A DNA stretch of 64,000 nucleotides, from assembly GCA_038501625.1 (NCBI GenBank), contig JAZAYU010000219.1:248001-312000 (forward strand), written 5' to 3'. Of the stretch, positions 23,201 through 38,200 are shown one piece after another. A model generated the notes under the pieces. It did not search any database, had not been told where the DNA came from, and saw nothing but the letters and a program-made list of their open reading frames with translations. This DNA comes from Corbicula japonica (lineage: Eukaryota; Mollusca; Bivalvia; Venerida; Cyrenidae). The position numbers and the translations under genes are program-made. Numbering within the stretch: position 1 is the first letter of the stretch; every line of letters begins with the position of its first letter.

Positions 23201-26200
23201 GACCTGTATCTTGTGATGTTACATCTATTTACCAAACAAGTATTAAATCTGTGAAGTGTTTCATGAGTTATCATCCGGAAACCATTTTTCTATTTTTAGT
23301 AACAGTGACCTTGACACTGATCCCACCAGCCCCAAAATCGAACTTGACCTGTATCTTATGACGATATACCTGTGTACCAAAAATTATTTAATTCTGTCAA
23401 GCCTTTTATGAGTTATCATCTGGAAACGAAGAATCCGACCGACCGACCCACCGACAGACTGACCGACCGACCGCCGACAAGCTCACTCCTATATACCCCC
23501 TCAAACTTTAACTCTGGTAAAATTGGTCGCAGGAAAAAATCCTTTCTTTATGATCTACACATTCTGCTTGATCATCTGAGCAAGTTTGAAAGAAATCCGC
23601 CTTCTAGTTTAGGAGGAGTTGATGCCACATGATTTGGGGACGTATGGACGGTGCAACTATATATGCCTCCCACTTTGTGGGGGCATACTTAAACGAGCAA
23701 TGCTAATTTAACCAGTTTTTCCATGAGCCTTATACCATAGATGAACAGTGGAGATACAGATAAGCTAGTCCTACCACGGACGTTGTACAGATTTTTTTTA
23801 TTTTCAGGATGAAAATCTATACTAACAGACACAGGGTATTGGTCCCATAGGACCCCTTTGTTTGAGTCACGCAGCGGGACTACAGATCAGCCAGCACATC
23901 TATGCCATCTGATCAGGATCTTTGCTACTTGCTTTTTTATGCTTTATGTTATTTTTGACCAAGAATCAAACAGTGTAGATCCTAATCAGATTTATGAATA
24001 TTCCGGCTGGATCTGGGTCTACACTGTTTATATGGAGAAAATGGTTGAATGAATACATTAAAACCATTTAAAAGACTCAAAGGAAACATATTATTTATTT
24101 TATCTTTATAAAATTACACCACATATCAAATGGCCAGATAAGAAATAAAAAGCTAAAGTCTGTTTTCTTTGGAAAATGTCACTCAGTTTACCGTTCTGAG
24201 GGCAAATGTTTGAGTGATAGTTTATGCCCATAAACCTCTTCTCTCCAACTGTATAAAATAATCATATGAAAACAGATGAAACCAGGGCCCAAGATTACAA
24301 GACTGAGACCAGAAACCAGTCTCTGCTATTATAATGATTGGTTGAAATTCAAATATGTCGCTAAACTGACCAATCACAAGCTAGCATAGTGTTTAAACTG
24401 ACCAATCACAAGTTCACCTATTTGGACTGGTTTCCAGTATCAGTTTTATAATCAGGAGTCCAGCAATAAGACAGATTAACAGACAAGTACAAATTTTCTT
24501 TGATAAGCAGTAACAAAGTTCCACAAGCAAATTAAATACCACAATTCTATCATTAATGCTATACTCCTTGGAATATGGCTTATATCCCAAGGGTGATCAG
24601 TGTAGATCTAGATCAGTGTAGATCTAGATCTACCTGCACATCTATGCAGTATCATCTTGATGTATACTGCTCCTTTTTTGGTCAGAAATAACCTAATTAC
24701 AGTAAAACCCCTTATTACCGACACTCAATATTACAGGCACCCCGGTATAATGGGCGATTTTTTAAAGAAAAGACATTTTCTCTTCCTTTTGTTTTAAACC
24801 CACAATTAAGGACAACCTTGCTATTATGGACACTTTCCCTCAGTCCCTTAGGTGTCCATAATAATGGGGTTTCACTGTAATCTTAAAAGTGACTGGTGTA
24901 AATCTCAAACTGCAGATGCTGGCTGATCTAAATCTACATTAGTCACGTTACAAAAGCCTTATCATTTGAATAAAGGTTTAATTAATGATAGAACTCGCAG
25001 CCTTAAACATTATTGCCTTTAAGATCTAAATATCTAATATAGATTTTTGTAAAGAACGGACAGTTTATAAACAAATACAGAGGGGCTCCGCTATATCGCG
25101 GTCCGTGGGGTCCATCCCCTCAAATCGCGTTATTATCGGATCCGCGATATTCACGGGACAAACAACTTATGCTATTCTTAGGTCCGTACATGTATTACTC
25201 GTAACATTTTATCGGTTATTGAAAATAAATCCTTTGTTTGCATGTTGTTTTGTTATTATCTAACAGGTGCTATATAATTATTACTTTTTGAATTTAACTC
25301 AAAAAAGTTTATACTGCGGGCATTCGTCTAATGCAGAACTCGTGTATTTGTTTGACCTGTACGCTGTTTTGAATGAAAACAATACGCTTGCAGTTTTAAT
25401 CATTATTGTTTTAATCTTCCATCATCATTTCTAAAATAATATTGTAAAACATGTCAAATGTAGGCATGAGCTTCTCAAATTAGAAGCCAATTAACAACAT
25501 CAAACACCTTTGTCATGCTATCTGAAGTAGGTGCGAAAAACTACCATTCAGTAACCATTTCGCGTACGTGATTAGGTGCCCCAGTGTTTGTACAACAATT
25601 TATTACTTAACAATTTTATGACAGTTTGATATTTTAATAAACGTAGGAAACAATCAACAGATCATAAAGAAACATTTTACAATTGTTTCAACGGTTCTCG
25701 GTACGTTAATGAACGAGCGTCATTGTCTTTATCGATAAATGCGGTATTAACGTTGTTACTTCCCTTTTTTTCCCTTTCCAAATATTCAAAAAATGGCCAT
25801 TCAATCTGATAGAATTTTACTATCTTTTATGAAAAAAAAAAACGGGGTCCAAGGGTCGACCGCGTTATATTGGATTTCGCGATATAGCGGAGCTCTACTG
25901 TAATATTAACAATTACCCTTTACTCCATGAGGTTATATAGTTATTTGGTTTCTTGACAGAAAATGTGAGGATATATTGCCGGTCTGGGTGTCATATTACC
26001 CGAGCCGCAGGCGAGGGATAATATGACACCCGGACCGGCAATATATCCTCACATACTCTTTCAAGAAACCAAATAATTGTTTTATTATACTGCAAAGACT
26101 TTTTTCAGACAAAAATAATTAGAAAACATTGATTTTTCATTTATTTCGCTTATTTAATGCCGAACGGCTTAATTCCCCTCTGAGAACCTCAATAATTATA

Positions 26201-29200
26201 TGTCTGACGTCATTAATTTACCTGCATGACGTCATTTCTATAGAAATTGAATGGACTATCGATTTTATATTTATTTACAAAATTATAGGAATAATCTCAT
26301 CGTTTTCTACGTTAAAACAAGACACAAATATTTTCTGTAACAATTTTAGTAATCCCTAAGCATACCGCTTTATAATTTACAAGATTGGCTTCAAATTATG
26401 CATTTTTACAGAAATTCAAAACAAAATGGCGGACAACAACAAAAGGTAGGAGGCCAGACAGGGAAATTAAGGCATGTGCGTTAATATCTCCGGCCGATCC
26501 GTAAATACGGATATACATCAACGGCACATTATCCAATCAAATTCAAGCAAATTTCTTTGCAGTATAATAAATGGTTGTTATCCCATGGGCAAACAGTGTA
26601 GATTCAGATCCTCCGGCACATTCGTGCTGTCAGGTTAGGATCTACACTGTTCGCTTTAAGATACATTAAGTTATTTCTGACCAAGAAGCAAACAGACTGT
26701 TGATCAAAATGAGATAGTATGGATGAGCTAACTGATCTACATTGGAATTACACATGTGGCCAATATGATAAAAGGTGTATCCATGGAATAAGCATTTAAA
26801 TGGAAAAACTGCTGCTCTGGGGTAAAGATGACATGAAGCGAAATACTTGTTCACATAAAAACTTTACCAAAAATGAAATTTTGCCATCTGAAATAAATTA
26901 AAATGTCACACTTAATACCTCGTTACAATTCTTAATAAAAGCCTGAATTGTACTGCTTTTAACAGCAGCTTGTGGTAACTATATGAATGCAAACACAAGC
27001 TTAAGTCTAAGCAATAAAAAGATATGGCCAGCCCCCATGGATATTAATGAACAGTCATGCATTGTTTTGGAATCTGAATCCCAATTTTTTCCTCTTGAGG
27101 TCACAAATAAATGGATGCAAGACAGTTATCCCTGACTAACATTAAGAGACAAGCAGTTTAAGGCACCAAGAGGTGACTTTATGATGATCAGATGGCACCC
27201 ATGTGATAAATATGCCAGTATCCTAACAATAACAGTGCAAGTAACTTGCCTGCACAGTCGCCTTTGAATTTTTTAACCCTTTCCTGGATATATACGCATT
27301 TTTACGCATGTGCGACCAGTTTAGATCCAGATCAGCCGGCACATCTGTGCCGTCTTATCAGGATCTGCACTGGTCGCATTTTGGTCAGAATGAATCAAAA
27401 AGCGAACAGTTTAGATCCTGATCAGACGGCACGGATGTGCCGGCTGATCTGGATCTAAACTGTTCGCCCTGGCAATAAAGGTATATCTGTACAGGAAAGG
27501 GTTAAAGCATGAGAATTGCTTGGCCACAGCCTGATGCACGCAAACACCATCCAAAGCGCCATCTGACAATTGGACAGTGCCTTGCCGACATGTTTTTGAC
27601 CTCCTCGACATTCCCAAAAGATCTACACTGCTTTTTGATTCATTAGGTTATTCTGACCAAGAAGTGAACAGTGTAGATCCTGATCAGATTACAAATATGC
27701 AATAGCTGATCTAGATCTACACTGTTCGCACATGCAAAAAAAACCATATATATGGTGTAAAGAATTATTAAGAGGCTATCATATTCACATAGTCTGATCA
27801 GGATCTACACTGTTTGCTTTTTGATTTATCAGGTCATTCTGAACAATGTAGATTCTGAACAGATGGCAAGGATGTGCCAGTCGATGTGGATCTACACTGT
27901 TTGCACATGCAATAAAACCCTTACATATGAAGTAAAGAACATTGTAAATCCTACAGGATGTGCAGGCCAATCTGGATCTACACAAATTGTATATGTGATA
28001 AAACCCTTACACATGGAGCAAAGGGTTAATAAGGGGTCACATTGATCACAATGTCAATGGCCCCACTTTTAGTTTATAACTGTTACAACACTATCACTTT
28101 CACAAACAGATATATGAGCCAACACACAAACAACAAACAAAACAAGCAAGCAGTTTCTCATTTACAGCACTCACCTTTCGAGATACTGAACTTTTTTCTT
28201 CGGCGCTACCAAGAGAAGAGTGTCTCTTATGAGCGGGATTTTGACCTCTTCGTCCTTGGCACTCGGGACATAGTCCACCACACCTGGTGATATCTCCACC
28301 TCACTGTCAATTCGTAAACTAGGGCTCGCATTTATCTCCAGCAGCATTGGTTTGAGGTTGTGTAACAGTAATATATCAAATCCTAAAATCTGAAAATATT
28401 CATTCTGCAATGATTTAACCATTTATTCCATAGTTACACCTTTATTGCATAGGTGAACATTAGATCCATATCATCCGGCATATCTATGCCATCTGGATTT
28501 ACACAGTAAGCTACTCGATTTTTGCTTTTTAATTTCATGTTATTTTTTACTAAAATGCAACCAGTGCAGATCCAGATCAGAGGGCAAGGATGTGCCAGCT
28601 GATCTGGATCTACATTGGTTGTGCATGCATAAAAACATGTATATATGTAGTAAGGGGTTAAACCTTTAAGGCGCTAAGCACATTTGTTAATTTGTGACCA
28701 GTGTAGACCCAGATGGCCAGTGTAGACCCAGATCAGCCTGCACACCCACTCAGTTTGATTGGGAGTCTTAACATCCATGCAGTCGTGATCAGGGTCGTCA
28801 CTGTTAGCTATTCTGTTAATTATAACAGTATATTAATTTATAATAAATAGTTGATAAATTTGGTTTTAACACCCAAATGTTAATAAAAGGTACTGGTTCA
28901 ATTTGAAAGAATGGTGAATCAATATTAATAATTCAGTGGATTACTTGAAGTAATGTCAGAGCTCAAGATCATAAAACTGCATTTTCAGTCTATCATACAC
29001 AGCAAGAACGTAAGCAGAAAAACTCTTTATATGCACAAACTCAAAGATTAACACTTGTCCATTGTTTTCACCTTTCACAAAAGTTTGAATCTTTATACAT
29101 GTTATAGATCCTTATCAATCTTAAAAATTGATTTAAGCTTTTCTTAAATCTGGAATTCTGGATTGGCAATTGGACCAGATCGAAGTTTATCTCTCCTTTT

Positions 29201-32200
29201 ATCTCAGTACTCGATGAATATGGCTGGCAACCAGTGTAGACCTAGATTAGCCGACACAGAAATGCATTCTGATCAGGATCTACACTGGACCTTTTTTGCT
29301 CAGAAGTAATCAAATGATTCTAAAGGCGAACAGTAAAGATCCTGATCAGATGTGATCAATTTTGGGTCAAGATCATTTATTGATGAAAAAAGTTGTAACA
29401 TATACAGGGTAAAGATGTGACATTAAAGTAATGTTAAAGATTATTATACTGCAAAGAAATTTCCTTGAATTTGATTGGATAATTTGCCGCTGATGTATAT
29501 CCGTATTTACGGATCGGCCGTAGATATTAACTGCACGTGCTTTAATTTCCCCGTCTGGCCTCCCACCTTTTGTTGTCGTCCGCCATTTTGTTTTGAATTT
29601 CAGTAAAAATGCATAATTTGACGCCGATCTTGTAAATTATAAAGCGGTATGCTTAGGGATTACTAATATTGTTACAAAAAATATTTCTGTTATGTTTTTA
29701 ACGTTGAAAACAATCAGATTATTCTCAAATTTTGTAAATAAAAATCAAATGGATAGTCCATTCAATTTCTATAGAAGTGACGTCATGCAGACATGTAATA
29801 ATTGAGGTTCTCAGAGGGGAATTAAGTGTTTCGGCATTAAATAAGCGAAATAATCGAAAAATCGATGGTTTCTTATTAATTTTGTCTGAAAAGTCTTTGC
29901 AGTATAATAAAACAATTATTTGGTTCCTTGAAAGTGTATGTGAGGATATATTGCCGGTCTGGGTGTCATATTATCCCTCGCCTGCGACTCGGATAATATG
30001 ACACCCAGACCGGCAATATATCCTCACATTCCCTGTCAAGAAACCAAATAACTATATAATAATTTTGAGACAAGTTGAGTGCCGGCTGATCTGGATCTAC
30101 ACTCTTTGCTGATGCAATAAAGGCATATCTATGGTGGAAAGGGTTACAACAGAACTAGTAAATAATTATCATGGTAAGTGCTAATTGTGAGAAGACATAA
30201 AATGATGCAATGCTCTTCGGAAATCAGAGATATTTTGGTACACCTGTACATGGGTTTTAGCCTGTCAAAGCTTTTTCACTAATGGCAGAAAGGTATGCTA
30301 TTTCAGATTAAGGTGTATCTGTAGAAAAATCTGTGATCCTTTTGTTATGTATTGACAAATAAAGATTTATCATCCATGTGTTAAAATTAATATTTGTCTT
30401 CTGTTTAGCCGATCAAATCCTGAACAAAACAGTCATCTATTTTTCTTCTAAATAAATATGATCCAAACCTCTTTATTTGCAAAATTTTATCAGTAATTGT
30501 GTTGTAATTAGATAACATATATTAAAACATTCAATGGCTTTGAACATTAGTTTAACAGATTGAATGACAATATAAACAGAGAAATCAAAATGGTGCTCTA
30601 ATTGCAGAGTATATTTAGTCTTAAAATTTGTGAATATAAAAATAGCATTAATCAATGGGGTCACCTGGAATCTGAGAATTTAAATGTGAATACAGCCCAT
30701 GTAATTGCTATATATATTCAAAAGATGAACAGCCCAGGCAGGAGTTAATTTTCTTTCAAAAAAGTTAATGAAAAATAGAAGGCTCAAAACATACAACATG
30801 GCTGCTTTTCCTAAAATATGAGTCTTATGGTCTACATTGCCTGAGGGCATGTAATGCATGTGCAACTGGTTTTGATCCAGATCAGCCAGCACATCCATGC
30901 CATCTAATATGGATTTGCAATGGTTGCATCTTTGTCAGAAATAACCTAATGAATCTAAAAGCAATGAGTGTAGAGCCCAATCAGATGGCACAGATATGCC
31001 AGCTGATCTGGATCTATACTGTTCCCATAATTATGCAATAAAGGTGTATCTTAGGAGTAAAGGGTTAATGTATCCCTACAATTGAAGGCATTTCAGACAT
31101 CCCGAAAGTTGCCAGACCGACAGACATGTCTGGTAAAATTTGGGCCAGTCAGACGTGAATTCTAATGTTATCAGACCGAATGTCAGACAAAAATTTGAAC
31201 TCTTAATACTTGCTAATACATTTTTAACATGTTTTGGTCAGACAGAATTGGTTTCGGTCAGACAGATTTTCACACTTTGTCTGACAAAAGGTCTGACACT
31301 TTTTTTTCAACTTTCGGGAAGTCTGCATTTATCTGAGGTTAGTGACCAGTGTAGATCTAGATCAGTCTAATCCATGTTTATAATTTAAAACTGTGATGAT
31401 GTGATGAATTTTTTAAAGAAAATATTTATTACTAAAATACAAATTATGCATTAAAAATAGATTATCCTTATTATTTTAGAAATTTCTTGTAATTCTTGTT
31501 TTGTAATGTATTTATTACTAAAATACAAATTATGCATTAAAATAGATAATCCTTATTATTTTAGACATTTCTTGTAATTCTTGTTTTGTAATGAATGCAG
31601 ATATTCCTTTAGAAAACATTTCATTGAAAGAAATACATTTGCATAACATTGATTTTCATAAGTGTAAGGTGTGCATCTATTCAAGTTTTACAATAAAACA
31701 AATCATTATTGTTTATTCAAACCAAGACATGCCGTTTAAAACTAATTTATTTGAATAAAATAATTCATGAGATATTTCATTCTATACAAATGAAAAGACA
31801 TTTTCAACAGTTTTATTAACTCAAAATATGTTCAATGTTTGATTTGATTTTATAAAATGTACTTTATTACAGTGTTTAGTTTCAATGATATATTGGCAGC
31901 ATTCATTACAAACAATAAAACTGTTTTGTCAGGCAATTAATGTTTTAATGAGATATCTCCTACTACCCTTTCATTTAAATATATTTAAATGCCAATAGTT
32001 TTTAAGAAGCAATAATATTCTAGAATTTGTGACATGATGTGATACTAGACAAGTGTTTAGTTGAACTCTTGTGCCACCCTTGTGTACTTTGTAAGAAAAG
32101 AAAAGCTTTTAACTGATGAATTACCTGTAATTTTAAGAAATGGTAAAGTTATAGCCAATTTTAAGTTTCTGTGACCAGAAGGGGCATAACTCCATCCAAA

Positions 32201-35200
32201 AGAACCTTGACCACAAAAATTTGACATCATCATGATTATTGTTGTCCTAAGCAATGAAATTTGAAAGTCTAATGAAAGAAATATTAAGAAAATTTAGCAA
32301 AGTTATAGCCATTGTTAAGTTTTTGTAAAAACACCAATTCAAAAATATTTAAGATATTTTCCATTTTAAGAATTAAACAGGTGAAATAAAACTTCACCAA
32401 ATGTTATTCAGTTGGTTCTGAATTGCAATTACAGTGAAACCACATGCGAATAGCAAACACCTGTCTTAAAATGACATTTTTTTCAATTTTGTTACTGTCT
32501 TTAACAGCCACCTGTCTTCAGCAGCCACTTTTTGTTACTCCCTTGGGTGGCTGCTAAAGACAGGTTTGACTGTATTTGAATAGAATATGAGTCATATCAC
32601 ACAGAGTAAAGGGTTTAAGATCTCACTAACAAAATTACCTGAAAACATGATGGTCCTGGCTTATTTGGCGGCAGTGCATTAAGAATCTCAATTTTCATAT
32701 CTGGAACGATGGCAATGATAGTTTTCACAATGATATGTTCTATACGTTTCCAAAGTTTGTCCGTGTTATACCCATGACGTTTCATTCTACTGAACACGCT
32801 TGTCAAAGTCCGCTTACTCCCTTCATCTTCTCTCTCCGAACGATTAAACGTTGAACTTTTCTTGTTTAAAGAATAGTTTGTTAAGTGCATGAATGTTTCA
32901 TGTAGGTTTTTATTGGTCGGTGGTTCATAGGGTACAGTTGAAAATCTTGCTAATCCTTCCTTGCATATATACAGCTCTATGGGTTCTACTGACGTTAACA
33001 CCGCATAAACACGCAAGTCAAATTTGAACTTATCTATTGTGAACACATCTCCGAGGTACTCTTGACAAACATTAACACGACCATTGTTTATCAGGTAATC
33101 CCCAACGTCACGTATAAGATAGATTCCCTCCCCTTGAGACCCAGTATCTGGTTTAATAATAAATGTAGGTCGTGGTTTGACCCTTTTTTCAGTCATTTTG
33201 CGTATATCATGTGCAAGCTGGTGTAATTGTTCTGGAAGATACCATGTTCGAGGGTAGAAGTCGTACTCGTCTGGGTAAAGAAGCCGCATTTGGTCCAAGA
33301 CTCGAAACAAATTGTTCTTGCCACAAATCCAGCACATACCTACATGAATAAAAACATGTGTCATTCACATTTTTTTGTGATCTGGATCAAATTAATAACT
33401 GACAAAGATTCCAACTAAGATGAAATAACTTATATAAACTATTATGTTATATCATGACAAAATGGGTATTGTTTGTTTCAATTTCAACAAAAATATTCTT
33501 ACACTATTGAAACTTTTTGTATCTTATGATCCATGTCCTTTTTAGTCATGATGTTGTATTATTTCAACATGATTAAGGTTTCATGTTTGTTATTTATATT
33601 GTGCACATGTAAAATGTCTGTTTTTGCGCGTAACGTCGTTATTTACGCTAAATAAAACATTGTGCATTTAACGCTACTTTGCGCGGTTTTATTTACGTGC
33701 AACGGACGTTACGTATTTTGTTTATTATACCTGACGAAGACTTATATGTCGAGACGCGTCGTATAAATTTTTACAACAAATCCATGTGTTGTTTTCCTTT
33801 TAACAATTTATTAAAGATTCCAACTGACACTTAAAAAGAAACACTTCTTGCTACCAAGCACTTATAGTTTACAAGCATGAGACTCAAATTTAAAGTCAAA
33901 TACAGATCAACTGTAAAGTTCTTGGAAGACACAAAAGGTCTAATGCACCAAAGGACTTAAAGATCTGCCTGCTGCATGTCCTGTTTGTCTGTCTGTATGT
34001 CAGTCTGTGTCTGTCTGTCTGGTCTGCCTGTCTGGTCTTGCATCACTGTCTCCAGATGGAGAAGTGCAACAAATACAAACTTGATTTATTTTATTATTTC
34101 AAATTTAAATAAATAGGTCCAACTTCAAGTTATTCTAAATCCAACTATGATTTAAGGTTTAATACAACACGTGTTTTGTAAGCTCTTAGTATTTCTCAGA
34201 ACGATTAATGTTCTGATTGTTTTTCAATTAATCCAAGTGTACAGCGTTTCTTGAATTCTATGTGTGAGGAAGCTAATGTACTGCAGGCCCAGGGGAATTA
34301 GAATGATGAACTAATTATTTGTCCAATTTTGAACCCCTTGGCAAGCATTCAAACATGTTTAAGTATCATGTTCTATTTGGTCTGATGTTTTACTTATCCC
34401 TTGTATCTGCTCATCTCTTCTAAATTTTGGACTGTCAGTTCCTACCTTAGTTCCAGAGACCTCAAAACCCCATAGCTCTTCTAGATTAGAACTAAATGAA
34501 CATTAATTATAAAATCTAAGAAACTTCTTACAAGGGTCAGGGGTTCCACTATCTGCTGAATCTCACAGGTTAGTCTGATAATTTATTTAGATTCTGCAAA
34601 TTAATAGCCAAATTTAAAAATTACCCTCTAGTAAAGGAAAAATGACCCTTCAACTAAAATTGTTGGGGTCAAAACGAGTCTTTTTCGAAATTTCAAGAGC
34701 CAAAGGGTTAACTACCAAGTCAAATGGAACCCCTGCAAGCAATCATAGCCTTCCCTTCATAGACATTCCCTGCCCACCTTCTGACATTTAGAAACAACAT
34801 GACTACTGTAGCGCAGGGGCAGATCCAGAGAGGATTCAGTGGAGTGGCTTAAACCCTCATTTTGGAAAAACAATAATTAAAAAAAATCATGGGGATTTTG
34901 GTCAGAAAAGTTGGAAAAATCTCGAAATAATCATTTAACCTAAGACTCCCCCAGTGTAACGCCCTTGCTGGAAATATGTGCATCTGACCTGGGTAGCTGC
35001 ATATCAAACAATTTTGAATAATAAGGCAAATCTTACCCGGAAATTTATTGACTTTCCCTCCATATAGGTCAGGGTTCTGTTCAAAACTCTGTCCTTGCCA
35101 ATGAATGTCACAATTTTGGTCTTTTCTACCAAACGGATACTGAAATAAAAACATGAAGATGTGCAAACATTTTTCACCAACTGTGCCCAAGATCATAAAA

Positions 35201-38200
35201 CTTAATCAGGAGACCAGTCTCACATCTCAAGCATCTGATTGGCTGAAATGGCAACTGGTTGTCATTTCAGCCAATCAGATGTTTGAGATTAGAGACTTGT
35301 CTCCAATCTTAGTTTTAAAATCTTGGGCCCTGGAAGCCTAAAGCAACTGAGAAAGTTTGACTTAAGCCATCCTAATAAAAAAATACAAAAGTATAAAAAG
35401 TTTATAAACTGTGATAAGATGGTAATTTTCTAAATTATGGACTGAAAGCAAAAAAAGTTCTATCTGGAGAGAAAGCAAAAAAGTTCTATCTGGAGAGAAA
35501 GCAAAAATGTTCTATCTGGAGAGAAAGCCAAAAAAGTTCTATCTGGAGAGAAAGCCAAAAGGTTCTATCTGGAGAGAAAGCAAAAAAAGTTCTATCTGGA
35601 GAGAAAGCAAAAAACGTCTATCTGGAGAGAAAGCCAAAAGGTTCTTTCTGGAGAGAAAGCAAAAAGGTTCTATCTAGAGAGAAAGCAAAAATGTTCTATC
35701 TGGAGAGAAAGCAAAAGAAGTTCTATCTGGAGAGAAAGCAAAAAGGTTCTATCTGGAGAGAAAGCAAAAAAAGTTCTATCTGGAGAGAAAGCAAAAAAGT
35801 TCTATCCGGAGAGAAAGCCACAAATTTCTATCTAGAGAGAAAGCAAAAAGGTTCTATCTGGAGAGAAAGCAAAAAGGTTCTATCAGATACTTTATAATAC
35901 TTGATAACCCTTTCCTCCAGCTATACACCTTTTATGGTGGGGGTGAACAGTGTTGATCTAGATCAGCCAGCACATCCATGCCGTCTGATTAGGATCTGCT
36001 GTGTTCAGTTTTTTGTAAGAAATAACTCAATAACTCAAAAAGCGAACAGTGTTACTAAGATCCAGGATCTGGATCAACATTGTTGGCACATACCCTTAAG
36101 ATGTATATATGGAGAAAAGGGTTAATATCAACCAGGCCTGAAGGTTATAAAGCTGAGATTGGAAACCAGTCTCAAATCTCAAGCATCTGATTGGCTGATT
36201 TCAGCCAATCAGATGCTTGAGATTTGAGACTGGTTTCCATGCTCAGTTTTATAACCTTGGGCACAGAACCTTTTCACCCGACTAAATGCAATGCTTTTAA
36301 AGGCTGATAATCAGAACTCTGTGGTAACTTTTCAAAAACTTTGAACAGAGACCACTGGCGCTTGACCAGCCGCCCCACCCCCTGCCAACTCTTTCTAATA
36401 CACCCTTGTTTTTTTTTTGTTTTTTGGTAAAAATCACTAATATTATTCCATTCTATCAAAATATGCGAAAATACACCGTCAAAATCGTATTTGAAAAAAA
36501 TAATTGGTCAAGTGCCAGTGACAGAGACCTGCTTTATTTGAACTCTGTGATTTGTTTACTTACCTATATTAAAATGATAACAAGTTGAGAAAGTTATTTG
36601 GCCATTACACATGTACCTTTTCATTTTGTTTCAAGTAAATTGCTCCATTAGACAAGTTAAGATTAAGTTAAACACCTTTTTTCAATTGTGTGACCAAATG
36701 TCCTTCGAGTTATTTAAAGTTTATTAAAATGTATTTAAAATATACTTAAAAACCTTGAATATTTTGCAAGCTTACCAATTAAACCACAAATATTTTGGTA
36801 AAGTTTATCACTTAAATTGAACCTATTCACACTTCTGATATTTCATCACATTAGTGCAAAAACAGTATAAGTACCAATGAATTATATAGGAGATATACTC
36901 TTATTGTACTATGGTGATAATTTGGTTATCATAACCTATCTTTAAGTTACAGTATCAAGATCTTGGCAAAATATTTTATTCTGTTCCTATTTATACAAAA
37001 GAGTATTTTACTACTAGCACTGGAAATGCCAATTGTACGACCTTACAAAATATATCTTTTAATCTGTAAGGAATCCGTTCAACCTACCAGTTTGCACTAG
37101 TACATTAATCTTCCAAGGCCAAATTTTAATTATACTTTTCCATAATTATTGTATTATTAAATGTTTAGATTAAAGAAAATTGCATAGTCTCTAATTGTCA
37201 TGAACATTACCTTTGTTTAAATAATATTTTCCACTCGATTAGGTCATTAGTAGACCCAGAGCCCAGGATTTCATATCATTATGTTTGTTTTAATGAAATA
37301 TTAATTAAGTTTATTCATTAACTGAATGACAAATAACATAATGTATTGTTTTACTTGACATTTTATTATACTTGGGATCAAATAACAGACAAATTAACTT
37401 TGTTAACACTGACTTAACTTCAATATTTTGGACCAAAAATAAAATACTGTTTGTTTTCCTGATTCTATGTTAACATAATTTATTTTGCCTTACAAAAATG
37501 TGTCAAATAATGTATTGTTCAACAAATTATTTGTAGTTTTATATTTTTTAATCCTTTACTCCATATATAAAGCTTACAATACAATGTATGAACAGTTCTG
37601 GGCTGGAGGTTATAAAACTGAGAATGGAAACCAGTCTCAAATCTCAAGCATCTGATTGGCTGAAATGGCGACCAGTCGCCATTTCAGCCAATCAGATGCT
37701 TGAGATTTGAGACTGGTTTCCATGCTCAGTTTTATAACCTTGGGCACAGATCCAGACTATCCTGAACATCAATGCCATCTGATCAGGATCTACACTGTTC
37801 ACTTTTTGATTCAATTTGTGGCCAGAAAGTGAACAGTGTAGATCCTGATCAGACAGCATGGATGTGACAGATTTATTTATATTATGGCATCCCAAGGTTC
37901 TTGTTTTAAATTTTAACTGAACATTGAAAAATATTCATTCAGGACACATTCCACCCACCAAACCCCCTACCGGTACTTCATGCTAATGGGTTGTGAAAGA
38001 AACAAAAGTGCTTTCTGACAGCCTTTTAAACACATGTATCAAATAACATGCAAACCATAAATCACTGACGGATATTGTTATAGGTGAATGCAGTAGTAAA
38101 ATGTTCAAAAGTTTACATGAACAGTTTTGAAACCTGATATACATTAGGCAAGCAAATATTCAAATAGCACAATTTCATTAATTTTTCCATGAACCCTTTA

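Noticed and set aside
25250..25800. Hidden gene inside the 823-bp pogo-like element
   Set aside because: Stops in every frame; A/T-rich and no motif.
33700..33790. Remnant of a Penelope-like or other retroelement 3' end
   Set aside because: Only a few dozen bases look familiar; insufficient to assign.
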